Of a stretch of DNA of 64,000 nucleotides, positions 54,718 to 64,000 are shown in pieces (within the stretch, counting starts at the first letter, position 1; each line of letters starts with the position of its first letter). The notes under the pieces are model-generated. The model did not search any database and had not been told where the DNA came from. It saw only the letters and a list, made by a program, of their open reading frames with translations. Origin of the DNA: Zarea fungicola (taxonomy: Eukaryota > Ascomycota > Sordariomycetes > Hypocreales > Cordycipitaceae); the NCBI GenBank assembly GCA_900169235.1, contig FWCC01000298.1, positions 215,175-279,174 of the forward strand, written 5' to 3'. The position numbers and the translations under genes are program-made.

Positions 54718-55710
54718 ATGGCCGCAGCCCGAATCAAATCACGGCGCAAATCGCCTGCGGCATCTACCCGGCAGGGCTTGCGCTCGCAGATGCGCATAAC
54801 CAAAAACAATCATACACTGGCCTCCGAAAAGGCTCGTGTAAAGCGTGAGATCAAGGAGGAGATCAAGAAAGAAATCGATGAAATTGGATCTCTTCCCACG
54901 GTCGCCACAAAGGCACAGTCACAATCACCAGACTTACCATCAGTACCCAATCCACCTCGCAAAACAAAGCAGACAAAGCACATAACGTCTACGCCGTTCC
55001 CCGATTTCCCGCACCCTACGATAAAGGAGTGTCATCTCGCCCACTCCGTTCTAACCGAGCTGCACGGGGAACGCAAGCGTCCTGCCAAGGTTGTCGCCTC
55101 ACCCACCGTGACTGGCTGCGGCGAGTCGCCCTCCGTACTCGACGCCCTCGTCCGCACCATTCTCTCTCAAAACACGAGCGACACCAACTCGGACCGCGCC
55201 AAGCACAACATGGACATGGAGTACGGCGGCTCCGATCAATGGGAGGCCATCTTTGCCGGTGGCCAGCCCCGTCTCCAGAAGGCGATTCAGTCCGGCGGGC
55301 TGAGCGTCACCAAGAGCAAAGTCATCATTACCATCCTAGGCCAGGTGCGCGCAAAATACGGCAAATTCTCTCTCGATCACCTCTTTGGCGCGAGTGACGA
55401 AGACGCAATGAATGAGATGCTGGCGTTTGACGGTGTAGGCCCCAAGACGGCGAGCTGCGTTTTGCTGTTTTGTCTACAGCGGCCGAGCTTCGCCGTGGAC
55501 ACGCATGTATATCGGATTACGGGATTCTTGGGCTGGCGGCCGCGGGAGGCATCGCGGGGGCAGGCACAGGCGCATCTGGATGCCCTTGTCCCCGATGACC
55601 TAAAGTATCCGCTTCATGTGCTTCTGATTGCGCATGGGCGAGGCTGCAAAGTTTGCAGTGCAAAGGCATCAGGCAAGGGATCATGCAAGTTGCGCCAGGC
55701 ATTCAAGTAA
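54718..55710 (+). CDS. HhH-GPD family base-excision DNA glycosylase (Nth-like)
   Basis: Single exon of 330 residues; the first in-frame ATG is at 54718. Residues 1-100 are a basic, mostly disordered leader with a charged helix (VKREIKEEIKKEIDEIG). The HhH-GPD fold covers about 105-330: LVRTILSQNTSD, then the helix-hairpin-helix FDGVGPKTASCVLL with K243 at the position of the Nth catalytic lysine, and FAVDTHVYR with the catalytic D261. A bifunctional glycosylase/AP-lyase activity is therefore likely. The C-terminal cysteines (310, 313, 323) resemble the Nth iron-sulphur loop but only three are seen in a shortened arrangement, so the cluster may be absent or different. It probably removes oxidised or damaged bases in the nucleus. 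It lies about 3 kb from the BRCT checkpoint gene; whether that proximity matters is unknown. Confidence 0.9.
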   Translation: MAAARIKSRRKSPAASTRQGLRSQMRITKNNHTLASEKARVKREIKEEIKKEIDEIGSLPTVATKAQSQSPDLPSVPNPPRKTKQTKHITSTPFPDFPHPTIKECHLAHSVLTELHGERKRPAKVVASPTVTGCGESPSVLDALVRTILSQNTSDTNSDRAKHNMDMEYGGSDQWEAIFAGGQPRLQKAIQSGGLSVTKSKVIITILGQVRAKYGKFSLDHLFGASDEDAMNEMLAFDGVGPKTASCVLLFCLQRPSFAVDTHVYRITGFLGWRPREASRGQAQAHLDALVPDDLKYPLHVLLIAHGRGCKVCSAKASGKGSCKLRQAFK

Positions 55711-55854
55711 ATATTAAGCAAAGAGGCTCAAATAATATATTGCGGAGTAAATGCAAACTAATATGGTATATATGTGCAAATAAGTATTCAAAACCCCCTG
55801 TACATGCAGTTCACGATTCTATGGTATGGGGTATAAACTAATCCGGTATTTGAT

Positions 55855-58800
55855 TTATTGCATCTGACCATTGCTCTGTCCTCGAGGTTGTATGGGATTC
55901 CCAGTAAAGACTCCGGACCTCGGTCGAATAGAGAGTGGTTTCGGCATCATGGTATTATCCATTGCTTGTGGACCAACGCCGTGGGTGGGCGACTGCGCAG
56001 GTCCTGTAGGTTGCAAAGAAGCCTCACTGGTAAGCGATGGGTTTTTATTGTGCTGATGTGTAGCCATCGTTGGCGATACCGCTGAACCCTGTCCTGCCTG
56101 TGGTGGTATTTGCAGTTGCACCCCAGGCTGTGACTGCGGCACTGGGGGGCCAAATGGCGGGACTGTGCGATTAGTCTGACCAAGCTGATTTGGTTGCGGC
56201 CCCGCACCGGGATGAGGCATGTAATGCGCTGGGCCTGCTATCATATTTGGCGGCTGCATAGAGCTTCCCATGTATGGCGGTGTTTGGAATGGATGCTGTT
56301 GCATTGGGGGACCCTGAATATGCTGGCTTTGTATTGGAGGCCCAGGTTGCCAAGGCTGGTTCCAACCAGGCGGTGGTGGCTGCTGGTGATGCTGTCCAAT
56401 TTGAGGGTGTTCCGGCCGTTTCGTCGATTTGGAGCTCTTGAACCACTTCGTCCACTTGTTGTCCTTGCCCTTGTTCGGCTGCATCTGCATCTGTGGCGGT
56501 ACCGAGCCGGGCCGTGGCATCCCTGGAGCCGTTTGTTGCATAGTACCTTGCCATTGTTGCTGAGGTGCAAAGCCTTGAGGTGGCATGGGTTTGGGAGGCC
56601 CAATGGAGTTAGGGGGCACAGTCTGTCCTGGTGAAGACCCTGCACCCTGTGGCGGTAGGCTAGCTGGAGAATGCTGACCTTGGGGAGGAGCCATACCGGT
56701 AGACACATTCAATGGAGGAAGCGGGCCATGCGAAGACTGTCCAGTGTTACTGAGAGGAGCTTGTGGTCCGGCATTGGGATGCATAGACTGCAGCTGTATT
56801 GGAGTTGGGCCTGCGGGAGGTTTTTGCTGCACAGTCGATGCTAGAGAATTACTTTTGGAGGCCTGAACTGAGTTAACAGAGACAGGCGCAGTCTCCGCCT
56901 CATTTTCGTCAATCCGCTCTAGAGAATATCCTGCTCCTGGAGACGGTGTCCCAACAAACGGCTTTGCTTCAGGTTTGTTCAAATCTGGGGCTGCCGCGCT
57001 GCCCGAAGTCGAACTGGCCTGTCCCATTTCGATTGCAAACTGCTCTACAACCTTTCCCACCAGGCCAATCGGATGCTCATTTCTAGGTGGAAAGTACGAG
57101 TCTTCAGCCGAGTTACTTTTTTCAGGAACTTCACACTTCTTATCTAGACCCGTGCCAACCTTGACATCGATTGGTCTGCTTTGTTCTTGCTGGCCGGAGG
57201 GCTGAGAATGGAGACTTGACACAACGGAGGCGGAAATAGACCCCGATCGCGACGGCTCTATGGGAGACGGCGAGGCCATGGGAGGGTTTGACGACTGGCT
57301 TTCAGCCCTAGGTCTCAGAGGTGAAATTCCAGCCGAGTCCAGTGTTGAGCTACGCCGAGGGGCGTGAATCTGTGCAGGCGTGTCGGGAGAAGGTGCAATC
57401 AGAGCCTGGCTAGTTGGTGGGATCAATCCAATGACACTTTGTGGTCTTTGTAGAAGCTGAGCAGGTGATACGTTGTTCGGTTGTGTTGTCTGTTCCATGG
57501 GCTGTGGTGAGTTTTGTGGTGCAGTATGTAAATTGGTGGAAGCAGAGTGTTGCGGCTGCTGCTGTGCATACTGGTGTTGATGCTGCGGCAGTTGTTGATG
57601 CATTACTTGTTGCTGTTGCTGCTGAATCTGCTGCTGCTGCAGCGGTTGTGGGTAATCTGGCATCTTATGAGTTGGAGCTTGCCCCTGCTGATTAGGTGTA
57701 TACCACTGCTGGGGAGCCTGGTGTCCCGGCGGTGCCGGTGGATAGTTCTGATATTGACCATATGGTTGTGGAATTGGGACAGGAGGATACTGCCCAGGAA
57801 CCATGCTCACAGGCCGACCATGCTGAAAAGGAGGTCGGACTAGGCTCTGCTGCATCGAGTCCGGCGCGGCTGCTTGTCCTGGGAACGTCTGTAGAGGATA
57901 CTGTTGAGCTGGTACTGGCTGTTGCGCGACCGGTTGGATTTGCTGGCCGGGTTGGATCTGTTGACCTGGGAGCGGTCGTCGCTGTAACGGAGAGGTCGCC
58001 CCGTGTCCCGATATGGTCTGTTGAGGATACTGCTGAACATATATTTGATGCTGCGGTGAAAAATTGCCTGCTTCTGCTATATTCACAGGCGACGCCTGGC
58101 TGGGCTGTATGAGTTGCGAGTACCTTGCGGGATTCAAGGCCGGAGGGTGGTTCGTGTCGATATTACCCACGCTTGGGGCCTGTGGCGGCAGCGCAGGCGT
58201 CGTATTTGGCTGCTGCCCCCATGATTGCCGATGGGCAGGGCGCAGTACCGACGGAGCGTATGTGAGCTGCGGGTTTAGGACAGGCGACACAGGGGCCGCT
58301 ACAGCCTGTTCTTGCTGCGGTGGCTGTAAGCTCTGCTTCGCATCCGGCTTGGCCAACGGAACCCGTACAGGTGCCGTATCGGCGCGGTGTAGTGGCGAAA
58401 CAGGTGCGTAGGGCTTATACTGCGGCGTATTTGAGGTGGAGGGTGGTGTCGGCGCCGGTGCAGACACCGGAGAAGGTGAATCTGCCGGCGAGGAGACGGA
58501 AACGGGAGCGTAAACCGCCTTGCTGGCTTCAGTTGCCTTTTTCTTGATAGTTGCTGGCATTGGCATCGGGGTCAGGGTCACGGGCGCAGATGGGCTAGCT
58601 GAGTTCTGGCTGCTGGGTAGTACTTGGCTTGCTGCCGCCGCGGGTTGCTTCGTTTCCTCCGATTGATTCTTCCCCCACGGCCCTGACGGCGGCTTGGGCT
58701 CCCTGGGACTCGTCTGTGCTGAGAGTTCGGCAATGCCTAGCGGCGGTGCCGTCTCAATCGGCGCCAGGACCGACGAGTCGTCAATCTCGACTGGGATAGG

Positions 58801-59784
58801 ATTCAGCTCAATGTGCGAGCGCGGGGTGTCCTCGGTAGCCATTTCGGCAATAATGCCGACGGGGTTAAACGGCCGGTCAGGCACGGCCAGCTCGTACCGC
58901 TGCACCTCATGTTCTATCGGGAGTTTCTGTGGAATTGGGGGTGGTGCTGGTTCTGCGTCCACTTCAACCACTGCTGGTGCTGCTGGTGCTGCTGGTGCTG
59001 GTGGAATCTGTGCCGTGATTGTTTCTGCTGCGACGACTGGTGGCGGTGGCGGCGCCATAATGGCCTCGCCTTGGATTTCGAAGCTGGTGATTGCCGGAGC
59101 ATCATTCACATCAGTAACCGTCGTCGTTGCCTGTTGTTGTTGTTGTTGCTGCTGCTTCTTTTCTTTCTCAGCCGTCTCTGAGTCCATCACCGGCTCACTG
59201 TTCTTCATCGCCGGCGTCCCAGCAGCAGTGCTCACGGCCGGACTGATAACTTTATGACCCCCTTCACTGACCGCGCCGCCATCTACCGTCTGCGTAATCC
59301 CCACGACGCTCCTCTTTGCCGCCTCTTCTTCATCTTCGTTCAGCGGACTGACATCCACATACGTCGACGGCCCCAAAAACATGAAATTCTCCGGCTGAAA
59401 CACGCCTTCGCCGCCGCCGCCGCCGTTCTCACCAACGCCATCAGCGAACCCGTCGTCCCCGCCCATGTCGCCATCCCATTCGATGCCCACGGGTCGCGCC
59501 GTCGCCGTCATTCCCCTCTTTGGCGCCTTCCTCCTCTCCGAAGCGGGCGGCGGTGCCGCGCCCGTCACGCGCCTGACTTGCTGCTGCGACTCCAGGCGCT
59601 CCTCGGGGGCCAGCGCCGGCGCGGGCGAGGCGGCATCGACAAAGTCGGGGAACTCATCGCCCTCGGATGGAAAGTGGTACTGGATGTGGCCGTTGGGCTT
59701 GTACTTGTAGAACCAGCGGGAGCCGTCGTAGTCCCATTCCCAACCAGCGGGGAGGCCACCGCCGCTGCCACCACCACCTGCCAT
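55855..59784 (-). CDS. Large Pro/Gln-rich protein with N-terminal WW-like domain
   Basis: Minus-strand single open frame of 1309 residues. After a Gly-rich start (AGGGGSGGG), residues 11-45 form a WW-like module: LPAGWEWDYDGSRWFYKY and then NGHIQYHFPSEG. The first tryptophan is normal, but the second signature Trp and the usual Pro are replaced, so ligand choice may differ from ordinary WW domains. The rest is low complexity: Ala/Pro segments, poly-Gln encoded by CAG/CAA runs, and long Pro/Gln/Gly stretches, with one basic island near residue 1115 (KGKDNKWTKWFKSSKSTKR). No enzyme domain is visible. Such proteins often act as scaffolds or in RNA or actin-linked assemblies, but no function can be assigned. 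Only 144 bp separate its stop from the convergent glycosylase gene. Introns cannot be excluded inside low-complexity DNA. Confidence 0.75.
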   Translation of the reverse strand: MAGGGGSGGGLPAGWEWDYDGSRWFYKYKPNGHIQYHFPSEGDEFPDFVDAASPAPALAPEERLESQQQVRRVTGAAPPPASERRKAPKRGMTATARPVGIEWDGDMGGDDGFADGVGENGGGGGEGVFQPENFMFLGPSTYVDVSPLNEDEEEAAKRSVVGITQTVDGGAVSEGGHKVISPAVSTAAGTPAMKNSEPVMDSETAEKEKKQQQQQQQQATTTVTDVNDAPAITSFEIQGEAIMAPPPPPVVAAETITAQIPPAPAAPAAPAVVEVDAEPAPPPIPQKLPIEHEVQRYELAVPDRPFNPVGIIAEMATEDTPRSHIELNPIPVEIDDSSVLAPIETAPPLGIAELSAQTSPREPKPPSGPWGKNQSEETKQPAAAASQVLPSSQNSASPSAPVTLTPMPMPATIKKKATEASKAVYAPVSVSSPADSPSPVSAPAPTPPSTSNTPQYKPYAPVSPLHRADTAPVRVPLAKPDAKQSLQPPQQEQAVAAPVSPVLNPQLTYAPSVLRPAHRQSWGQQPNTTPALPPQAPSVGNIDTNHPPALNPARYSQLIQPSQASPVNIAEAGNFSPQHQIYVQQYPQQTISGHGATSPLQRRPLPGQQIQPGQQIQPVAQQPVPAQQYPLQTFPGQAAAPDSMQQSLVRPPFQHGRPVSMVPGQYPPVPIPQPYGQYQNYPPAPPGHQAPQQWYTPNQQGQAPTHKMPDYPQPLQQQQIQQQQQQVMHQQLPQHQHQYAQQQPQHSASTNLHTAPQNSPQPMEQTTQPNNVSPAQLLQRPQSVIGLIPPTSQALIAPSPDTPAQIHAPRRSSTLDSAGISPLRPRAESQSSNPPMASPSPIEPSRSGSISASVVSSLHSQPSGQQEQSRPIDVKVGTGLDKKCEVPEKSNSAEDSYFPPRNEHPIGLVGKVVEQFAIEMGQASSTSGSAAAPDLNKPEAKPFVGTPSPGAGYSLERIDENEAETAPVSVNSVQASKSNSLASTVQQKPPAGPTPIQLQSMHPNAGPQAPLSNTGQSSHGPLPPLNVSTGMAPPQGQHSPASLPPQGAGSSPGQTVPPNSIGPPKPMPPQGFAPQQQWQGTMQQTAPGMPRPGSVPPQMQMQPNKGKDNKWTKWFKSSKSTKRPEHPQIGQHHQQPPPPGWNQPWQPGPPIQSQHIQGPPMQQHPFQTPPYMGSSMQPPNMIAGPAHYMPHPGAGPQPNQLGQTNRTVPPFGPPVPQSQPGVQLQIPPQAGQGSAVSPTMATHQHNKNPSLTSEASLQPTGPAQSPTHGVGPQAMDNTMMPKPLSIRPRSGVFTGNPIQPRGQSNGQMQ

Positions 59785-60805
59785 ATTTCGCTGGGTTTTA
59801 TTTTCCCTGCACTTTCTTCCGCCCCCTTCTTTTTGCCAGAGTGACTTCGGAAAAAAGAAAAGAGCTGTAGACTCGACTTGTTCTCCCTGTCTTTTAAATT
59901 TTGTGTGGGTTTCGCAGCCTTTCAGTCGTAGCGATTGGGACTCGGTTCCTACCCCCTCCCCTGTTGGCGGTGCGTCGCCTGTTTGTCCCTCGGTCAGGGA
60001 GTGAGCGTCCTGTTCAGCTATCGTCGCATAGCTACCAGCTTGTCGTGTCGTTCGGTCTACAATTGTCGAGATAGGTCCCAGTTACGCGATAGCGGTTGCA
60101 CCCTGGATTGTTGGGATCCAAGTCAAAGACGGTAAGAAATGCATGCAAGTTCAATAATGCTAGGTTAAAAAAAATTGTTTGAGCTGGTTGGGGCGTGTTG
60201 CAGCCAGCTGAGCTCCTTCAGCCGCGCGAACGCAATAGTAATCCTAAGCCACGATCCCCGCAACTAATCTATAAAATCCAATACTTTGCAACATGTACGT
60301 TATTATGCTTGTTTTGTTTGTTTCGAGACGGAGTAAACTAAGTTCTAGTTTGATAAATTCTCCCTTGGCCAATGCTCCATACGTACAGGCGTCTTTTTCT
60401 CTCCTCCATTTGATGGCACATTAGCCCTAGCAGCGTATTACTTTTTACAACTGGGCCAAGGACTAAATTGCCTACTAAATTGACACGGTGCTGCTCTGAC
60501 ACACGGGTTGCCTTGTGTCTTCGTGTGCCCCATCTCGCGTCGTCAACTTTCTCTTTTGGGCTAACACAAACTAACTAATAGAATTGCTCCATGTTTCAGG
60601 GAATTGGGCCTTGTAGCCGACTCAGAAATCATCGCATCATCAATTGCCCAGGTCTAAACTAACAAACTAATGTTTAGGACCTCGTTTTGCTCTTCTCTAT
60701 ACAAAATATATTACTCTATTATATTCCATCTATTCCGTCTATTCCGTCTATTCCGTCTATTTCGAGATTTATATCTTCATTTTTCTGTCGAAACATTCAT
60801 GCCAT
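59785..60805. other. Intergenic region, WW-like gene promoter and MscS gene 3' end
   Basis: No gene seen in about 1 kb. It contains the promoter of the minus-strand WW-like gene and the 3' end of the MscS gene, with a 9-bp tandem repeat at 60722-60764. Confidence 0.5.
60722..60764. repeat. 9-bp tandem repeat, more than four copies
   Basis: Unit TATTCCGTC in four near-perfect copies (the first reads TATTCCATC) and a partial fifth. It lies about 40 bp after the MscS channel stop, probably in the 3' UTR. Confidence 0.8.
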
Positions 60806-63322
60806 CTAGACGATTTCTTCATCATGTCTGGTGGTTGTAGTATCTCGTCGCGGCCGCGAAAACAACCGTGCTCGATGCGATTCGGTTGAGGTTCTATGTA
60901 CATTGGCAGACGTGGTCGAACCGCGGGGCTCCGATTCTGCACCCTCGGCTGCTCTCTCCGCCCTCTCCTTTTCGCGAATCGAAGCCATTCTACGTGCTAG
61001 GGTATGGTCTCGACGGCTTTCAAACACGTCACCAAAGCTCGACAGAGCCGCCTCTTCCTCCACGATTGTCATTTCGCGAGGCGCGCCGTTAGCTCTCTGT
61101 GTTGAGGAGCCCCTGCGCCGCAGTACAGAAGAGCTGATGTAGTCATCGCTGTTACCCTGGTCCTTGTCTTGGTCATTGCCATTGGCAGGTGGTGCCGGCA
61201 TGTTGGCCCAGTACATTGGCGTGTCCTGGCTGCCACCTGGCTCGATGCGCATAGGTGCTTGAATACCGACTTCAAGCATCTGTCGCATGAGCTCCGTGAC
61301 AAAACGATTATGGCGGTTGAGACGCAAAAGTTCGTTTTGAAAGTTGGTCTTGTGGAAAAAGATGATGTTCATCGTGCAGGAACGCAGTTGATCAATGGAA
61401 ACCATTTCTGATATGATGGTGGCCTGGTAATCGCGCTTGTGTTCCAAGCAGAACTCCCGCATACGGTCCTTGAGCTCCTCAATCTTGTCGGCCGAGGTAC
61501 CAAAGCGCATGACCAAGGGCACTGGATCCGCAAGGCCATTGGATCGCCTCTGGTTGAGAATAAAGAGATTGTTGAGAACAGAGTTGGGAGCTTGGACAAT
61601 GTGGCCTTGCATCTTCTTAAATTCCGTGTACAGCAGAGATATTTCAGTGACATAGTAGTCGTCGCCCGTCATCTTGTCACCAGTCGAGCCGTAAATAGTG
61701 ACCCGGTCGCCGACATCGAATGGGTGCTTGACAAAGACAAAGATGATGGACTGCAGAAATTCCTGTGCGGTAGCCTGAAGCACCCACGCAAGACCAAGTA
61801 CAGAGGTGCTAGCAGAGGCAAGGCTTGCGGCGGCAGAGCCAGAAAGAATAGAGATGAAGACAATGATGGAAACAATGACGATGATGAAGAGGAAGACCTT
61901 GTCCAGTTTCTGAATAACGGAATCAAGATCTTTGAGGGAGGCTGCAATGGCCTTTTTCTCGAGATGAATTTCATTGCAGACAGCCTCAAACTCTTGCACC
62001 GAAATATCACCGTTGAGATCCTTGTCAAAAACCATGAAGGCAGCGTCGGCTTCTTCTTCCGTGGTGAAGACTTCACGAATATCCTCCATATGAACGGTAT
62101 CTCGGTCCGGACGAACTAAGCTGCGGTATATGAGGCGGGCCAACGTATGGGCAGAAACGGTGTTGCGAAGGAGTTCGGTGACTACTTTGCGCGGCTGGTT
62201 CTGGTTTACCTTGCGTCCAATCAAGTCGTTGCCGACTTTGCCAGCGACATACCCAACCTTGCCAAGCACTTGGCGGGCGTTCTGATGCAACACCCGCATT
62301 GGAGTCTGCGTGCCACTAGCGCGAGGGTCCTCGCCCTTTAAAAAGGCATCGGTGTCGTCGAGTTTTGACTTGGCATGCTCAAACAGCTGGATGAGCTGCC
62401 TAATATCTCCTTTGTTGTTTTCAATGCGAGTGGCGTATGTACGTTGATGAAACGAGGTGGCGATCCACTGGATGATGACCTTCTCGATAAAATTGAGTGT
62501 AAACAGGACAAACAGGGCAATGATGACCTTGTACACAATATTGATCCAGTTTTGCGAATCTGCCTTCTCGCCATCCGGAGGATCGACGCGTTTCTGGGAT
62601 GTAGTAGGCTTAAATGAGATGAGAATGGCCAGAAACCAGAGAAACATAGCAGCATGTAGCTCCAGCTGGGATCCGACGTCCTTCCATTTTTTCGGCGCAG
62701 TTGAGCCGCCAATCTTGCAAATGCCCTGCATAAGTGGAGGAAGCAAGTTGGTGACCATACGAGTAACCCAGAGCGAGCACCAGACAATTTCGAGCCAGAT
62801 ACCAAACCACATTAGGTCGACGCCGCCATTGCCTCCGACGGCATGGCGTCGCTTGTCCACGGCGAAAGCGCCGGTAAGGATAGGCAGCAGCAGCAGCAGC
62901 GCGACTGGTAGCATGTAGGCGATGTAGCGAATGAAGCGCGGAAACTTCTTCAAAAAGACCCAGAGCTTGTAGAGGGCGGCATCTTTGTTCCTTTTCCTTT
63001 CTGGACCATCGTGAGAGTCGATGTGGTTGAATGCGTCTTCTGGCTCCGGGTGGTGGCTGCGGTTGTGTGAACGAGACCTGGAGTGTTCGAGGTCATGGTC
63101 CTGGTTGGAGATGAGCTGTTCAGCGCGGAGGAGCTCTAGGTCATCGTTTAGTTGTGTCATGTCATTATGGCGGCCACGCGAGAACTCTCGCTTCTCGTTG
63201 TGGTATTCATGTTCGCCGCCCTCGCCAAGGGTATCCTGGGAAGCCGGGACTGACAACAACTGTTGATGATAGTCTTCGACTGAGTTGTATCGATGCGTTG
63301 GAGGGGGAATTGGAGCCGACAT
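60806..63322 (-). CDS. MscS-type mechanosensitive channel with EF-hand (Msy1/Msy2-like)
   Basis: Minus-strand gene of 838 residues from the ATG at 63322-63320, the first in frame. Residues 1-115 are a charged, His-rich cytosolic leader. Hydrophobic segments lie near 134-155, 168-190, 222-237 and 263-287. A canonical EF-hand loop follows at D433-E444 (DKDLNGDISVQE). The MscS core starts near 476: one helix (VFLFIIVIVSIIVFISIL), then the pore-lining Ala/Gly/Ser-rich helix (SAAASLASASTSVLGLAW), then the beta domain with HPFDVGDRVTIYG and QAPNSVLNN. The tail after 720 is disordered. Fission yeast homologues sit in the ER and control calcium after hypo-osmotic shock; the same role is inferred. The open frame extends 33 codons upstream without an ATG, so a spliced 5' exon is possible. 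Confidence 0.94.
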   Translation of the reverse strand: MSAPIPPPTHRYNSVEDYHQQLLSVPASQDTLGEGGEHEYHNEKREFSRGRHNDMTQLNDDLELLRAEQLISNQDHDLEHSRSRSHNRSHHPEPEDAFNHIDSHDGPERKRNKDAALYKLWVFLKKFPRFIRYIAYMLPVALLLLLPILTGAFAVDKRRHAVGGNGGVDLMWFGIWLEIVWCSLWVTRMVTNLLPPLMQGICKIGGSTAPKKWKDVGSQLELHAAMFLWFLAILISFKPTTSQKRVDPPDGEKADSQNWINIVYKVIIALFVLFTLNFIEKVIIQWIATSFHQRTYATRIENNKGDIRQLIQLFEHAKSKLDDTDAFLKGEDPRASGTQTPMRVLHQNARQVLGKVGYVAGKVGNDLIGRKVNQNQPRKVVTELLRNTVSAHTLARLIYRSLVRPDRDTVHMEDIREVFTTEEEADAAFMVFDKDLNGDISVQEFEAVCNEIHLEKKAIAASLKDLDSVIQKLDKVFLFIIVIVSIIVFISILSGSAAASLASASTSVLGLAWVLQATAQEFLQSIIFVFVKHPFDVGDRVTIYGSTGDKMTGDDYYVTEISLLYTEFKKMQGHIVQAPNSVLNNLFILNQRRSNGLADPVPLVMRFGTSADKIEELKDRMREFCLEHKRDYQATIISEMVSIDQLRSCTMNIIFFHKTNFQNELLRLNRHNRFVTELMRQMLEVGIQAPMRIEPGGSQDTPMYWANMPAPPANGNDQDKDQGNSDDYISSSVLRRRGSSTQRANGAPREMTIVEEEAALSSFGDVFESRRDHTLARRMASIREKERAERAAEGAESEPRGSTTSANVHRTSTESHRARLFSRPRRDTTTTRHDEEIV

Positions 63323-64000
63323 TTGCTTCTCCAGCGATGCAGATGCAAAACTGCTGTCGAAATTCGCCAAATATCGAGTGCGTGAGGCGGGTAGTGTTCG
63401 ATGCCCGAAACCAGCAGTCACGACAGAGGTACCGCAATTTCGGAGAAGACTGAATACAAAAAAATGATTGGAAAAAAGGAAATAATATTTCTAAATTTGG
63501 CGACGTAACTGTATTTTTCTTCTTGTTTCTCGCAAGGACTGGTCCTGCGTCATTCAAGACCGCCAAACTGCCAATGTCGTCGTTTGAAAACGGCTTGGCT
63601 GTTGTGGTGGAGCTTGGTGACGAAACTGAGGGGACGCGGGCTTTGTCGAGCGGCTGTGAATCATACGATGGAATAAGATTTAAAAGAAGATGCGAATAGG
63701 ATACACTGGAAATACAATAGGATGATTTGTAGGAAGAAGAAGAAATAATATGATGTAGGAGGAAAGAAAAGGCTATACAGGAATGTTTTTCTGTTAGCAG
63801 TGTACAATCCGAAGGCCAAAAAAAAAAAGAGAGAGAGAGAGAGAGGCAACTGGCAATAGCCGGATGGCCGTTTAGGGAATACCGAAGAACCTGTTGCAGG
63901 CAGCCAGTGGTTTGTGCTATTCCTGGAAGGTCCCTAGAACCACTTAAAAAGCAGTGATAAACCTGCTTAAAATCCTTGTCTTGACAAGGGGGTGACAAAA
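63323..64000. other. Upstream region of the MscS gene
   Basis: Presumed promoter and leader of the minus-strand channel gene. Contents: a GA repeat at 63829-63845 (CT-rich on the coding strand) next to an A-run. No separate gene is recognised, and the window ends inside this spacer. Confidence 0.45.
63829..63845. repeat. GA dinucleotide repeat
   Basis: About eight and a half GA units next to a 12-base A-run, roughly 500 bp upstream of the MscS gene start. On the coding strand this is a CT tract, which often lies near fungal transcription starts. Confidence 0.7.

Overview
The window is nuclear DNA of a filamentous ascomycete, most likely a Sordariomycete close to Hypocreales. The support is many short introns (48-155 bp) with GTANGT-type donors and YAG acceptors, small gaps between housekeeping genes, and typical ascomycete families: fused PABA synthase, eqolisin protease, EF-hand MscS channel, Gyp7 and Trs120. 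I see no rRNA, intact tRNA, CRISPR array or intact transposon. The genus cannot be fixed from the sequence alone.

Layout. 0-15 kb is gene-poor: a C2H2-type zinc-finger gene (392-1645), a six-exon sugar porter (5656-7627) behind a poly-C tract containing two unresolved bases, a gene desert of about 6 kb, and an SDR-fold protein that has lost key catalytic motifs (13887-15108). 15.6-38.3 kb is a dense core block: Trs120 (TRAPP II), PABA synthase (folate), Vps55 (endosome), a ten-exon ABCC transporter, Mak16 (60S biogenesis), an Mso1-like exocytosis factor and the Rab GAP Gyp7. Four of these seven act in Rab/SNARE-controlled membrane traffic. 38.3-46.1 kb looks accessory: AT-rich spacers, a decayed tRNA-like (possibly SINE) relic, a fast-evolving-looking secreted preproprotein (41205-42281) and an Ayr1-like SDR whose catalytic Tyr is Phe. 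46.1-64 kb returns to conserved genes: aldehyde dehydrogenase, a Rad9/Crb2-like BRCT checkpoint protein, a G1 (eqolisin) acid protease, an HhH-GPD DNA glycosylase, a large Pro/Gln-rich WW-like protein and an EF-hand MscS channel.

The genes do not form an obvious biosynthetic cluster or operon-like system. Functional links are loose: membrane traffic (Trs120, Vps55, Mso1-like, Gyp7), DNA damage response (BRCT mediator and glycosylase about 3 kb apart), and secretion or nutrition (eqolisin, sugar porter, secreted protein). The best candidates for something undescribed are the two-module secreted protein at 41.2 kb and the two SDR-fold proteins with broken catalytic motifs. All exon boundaries were worked out by hand from splice motifs and reading frame; none is backed by transcript data.
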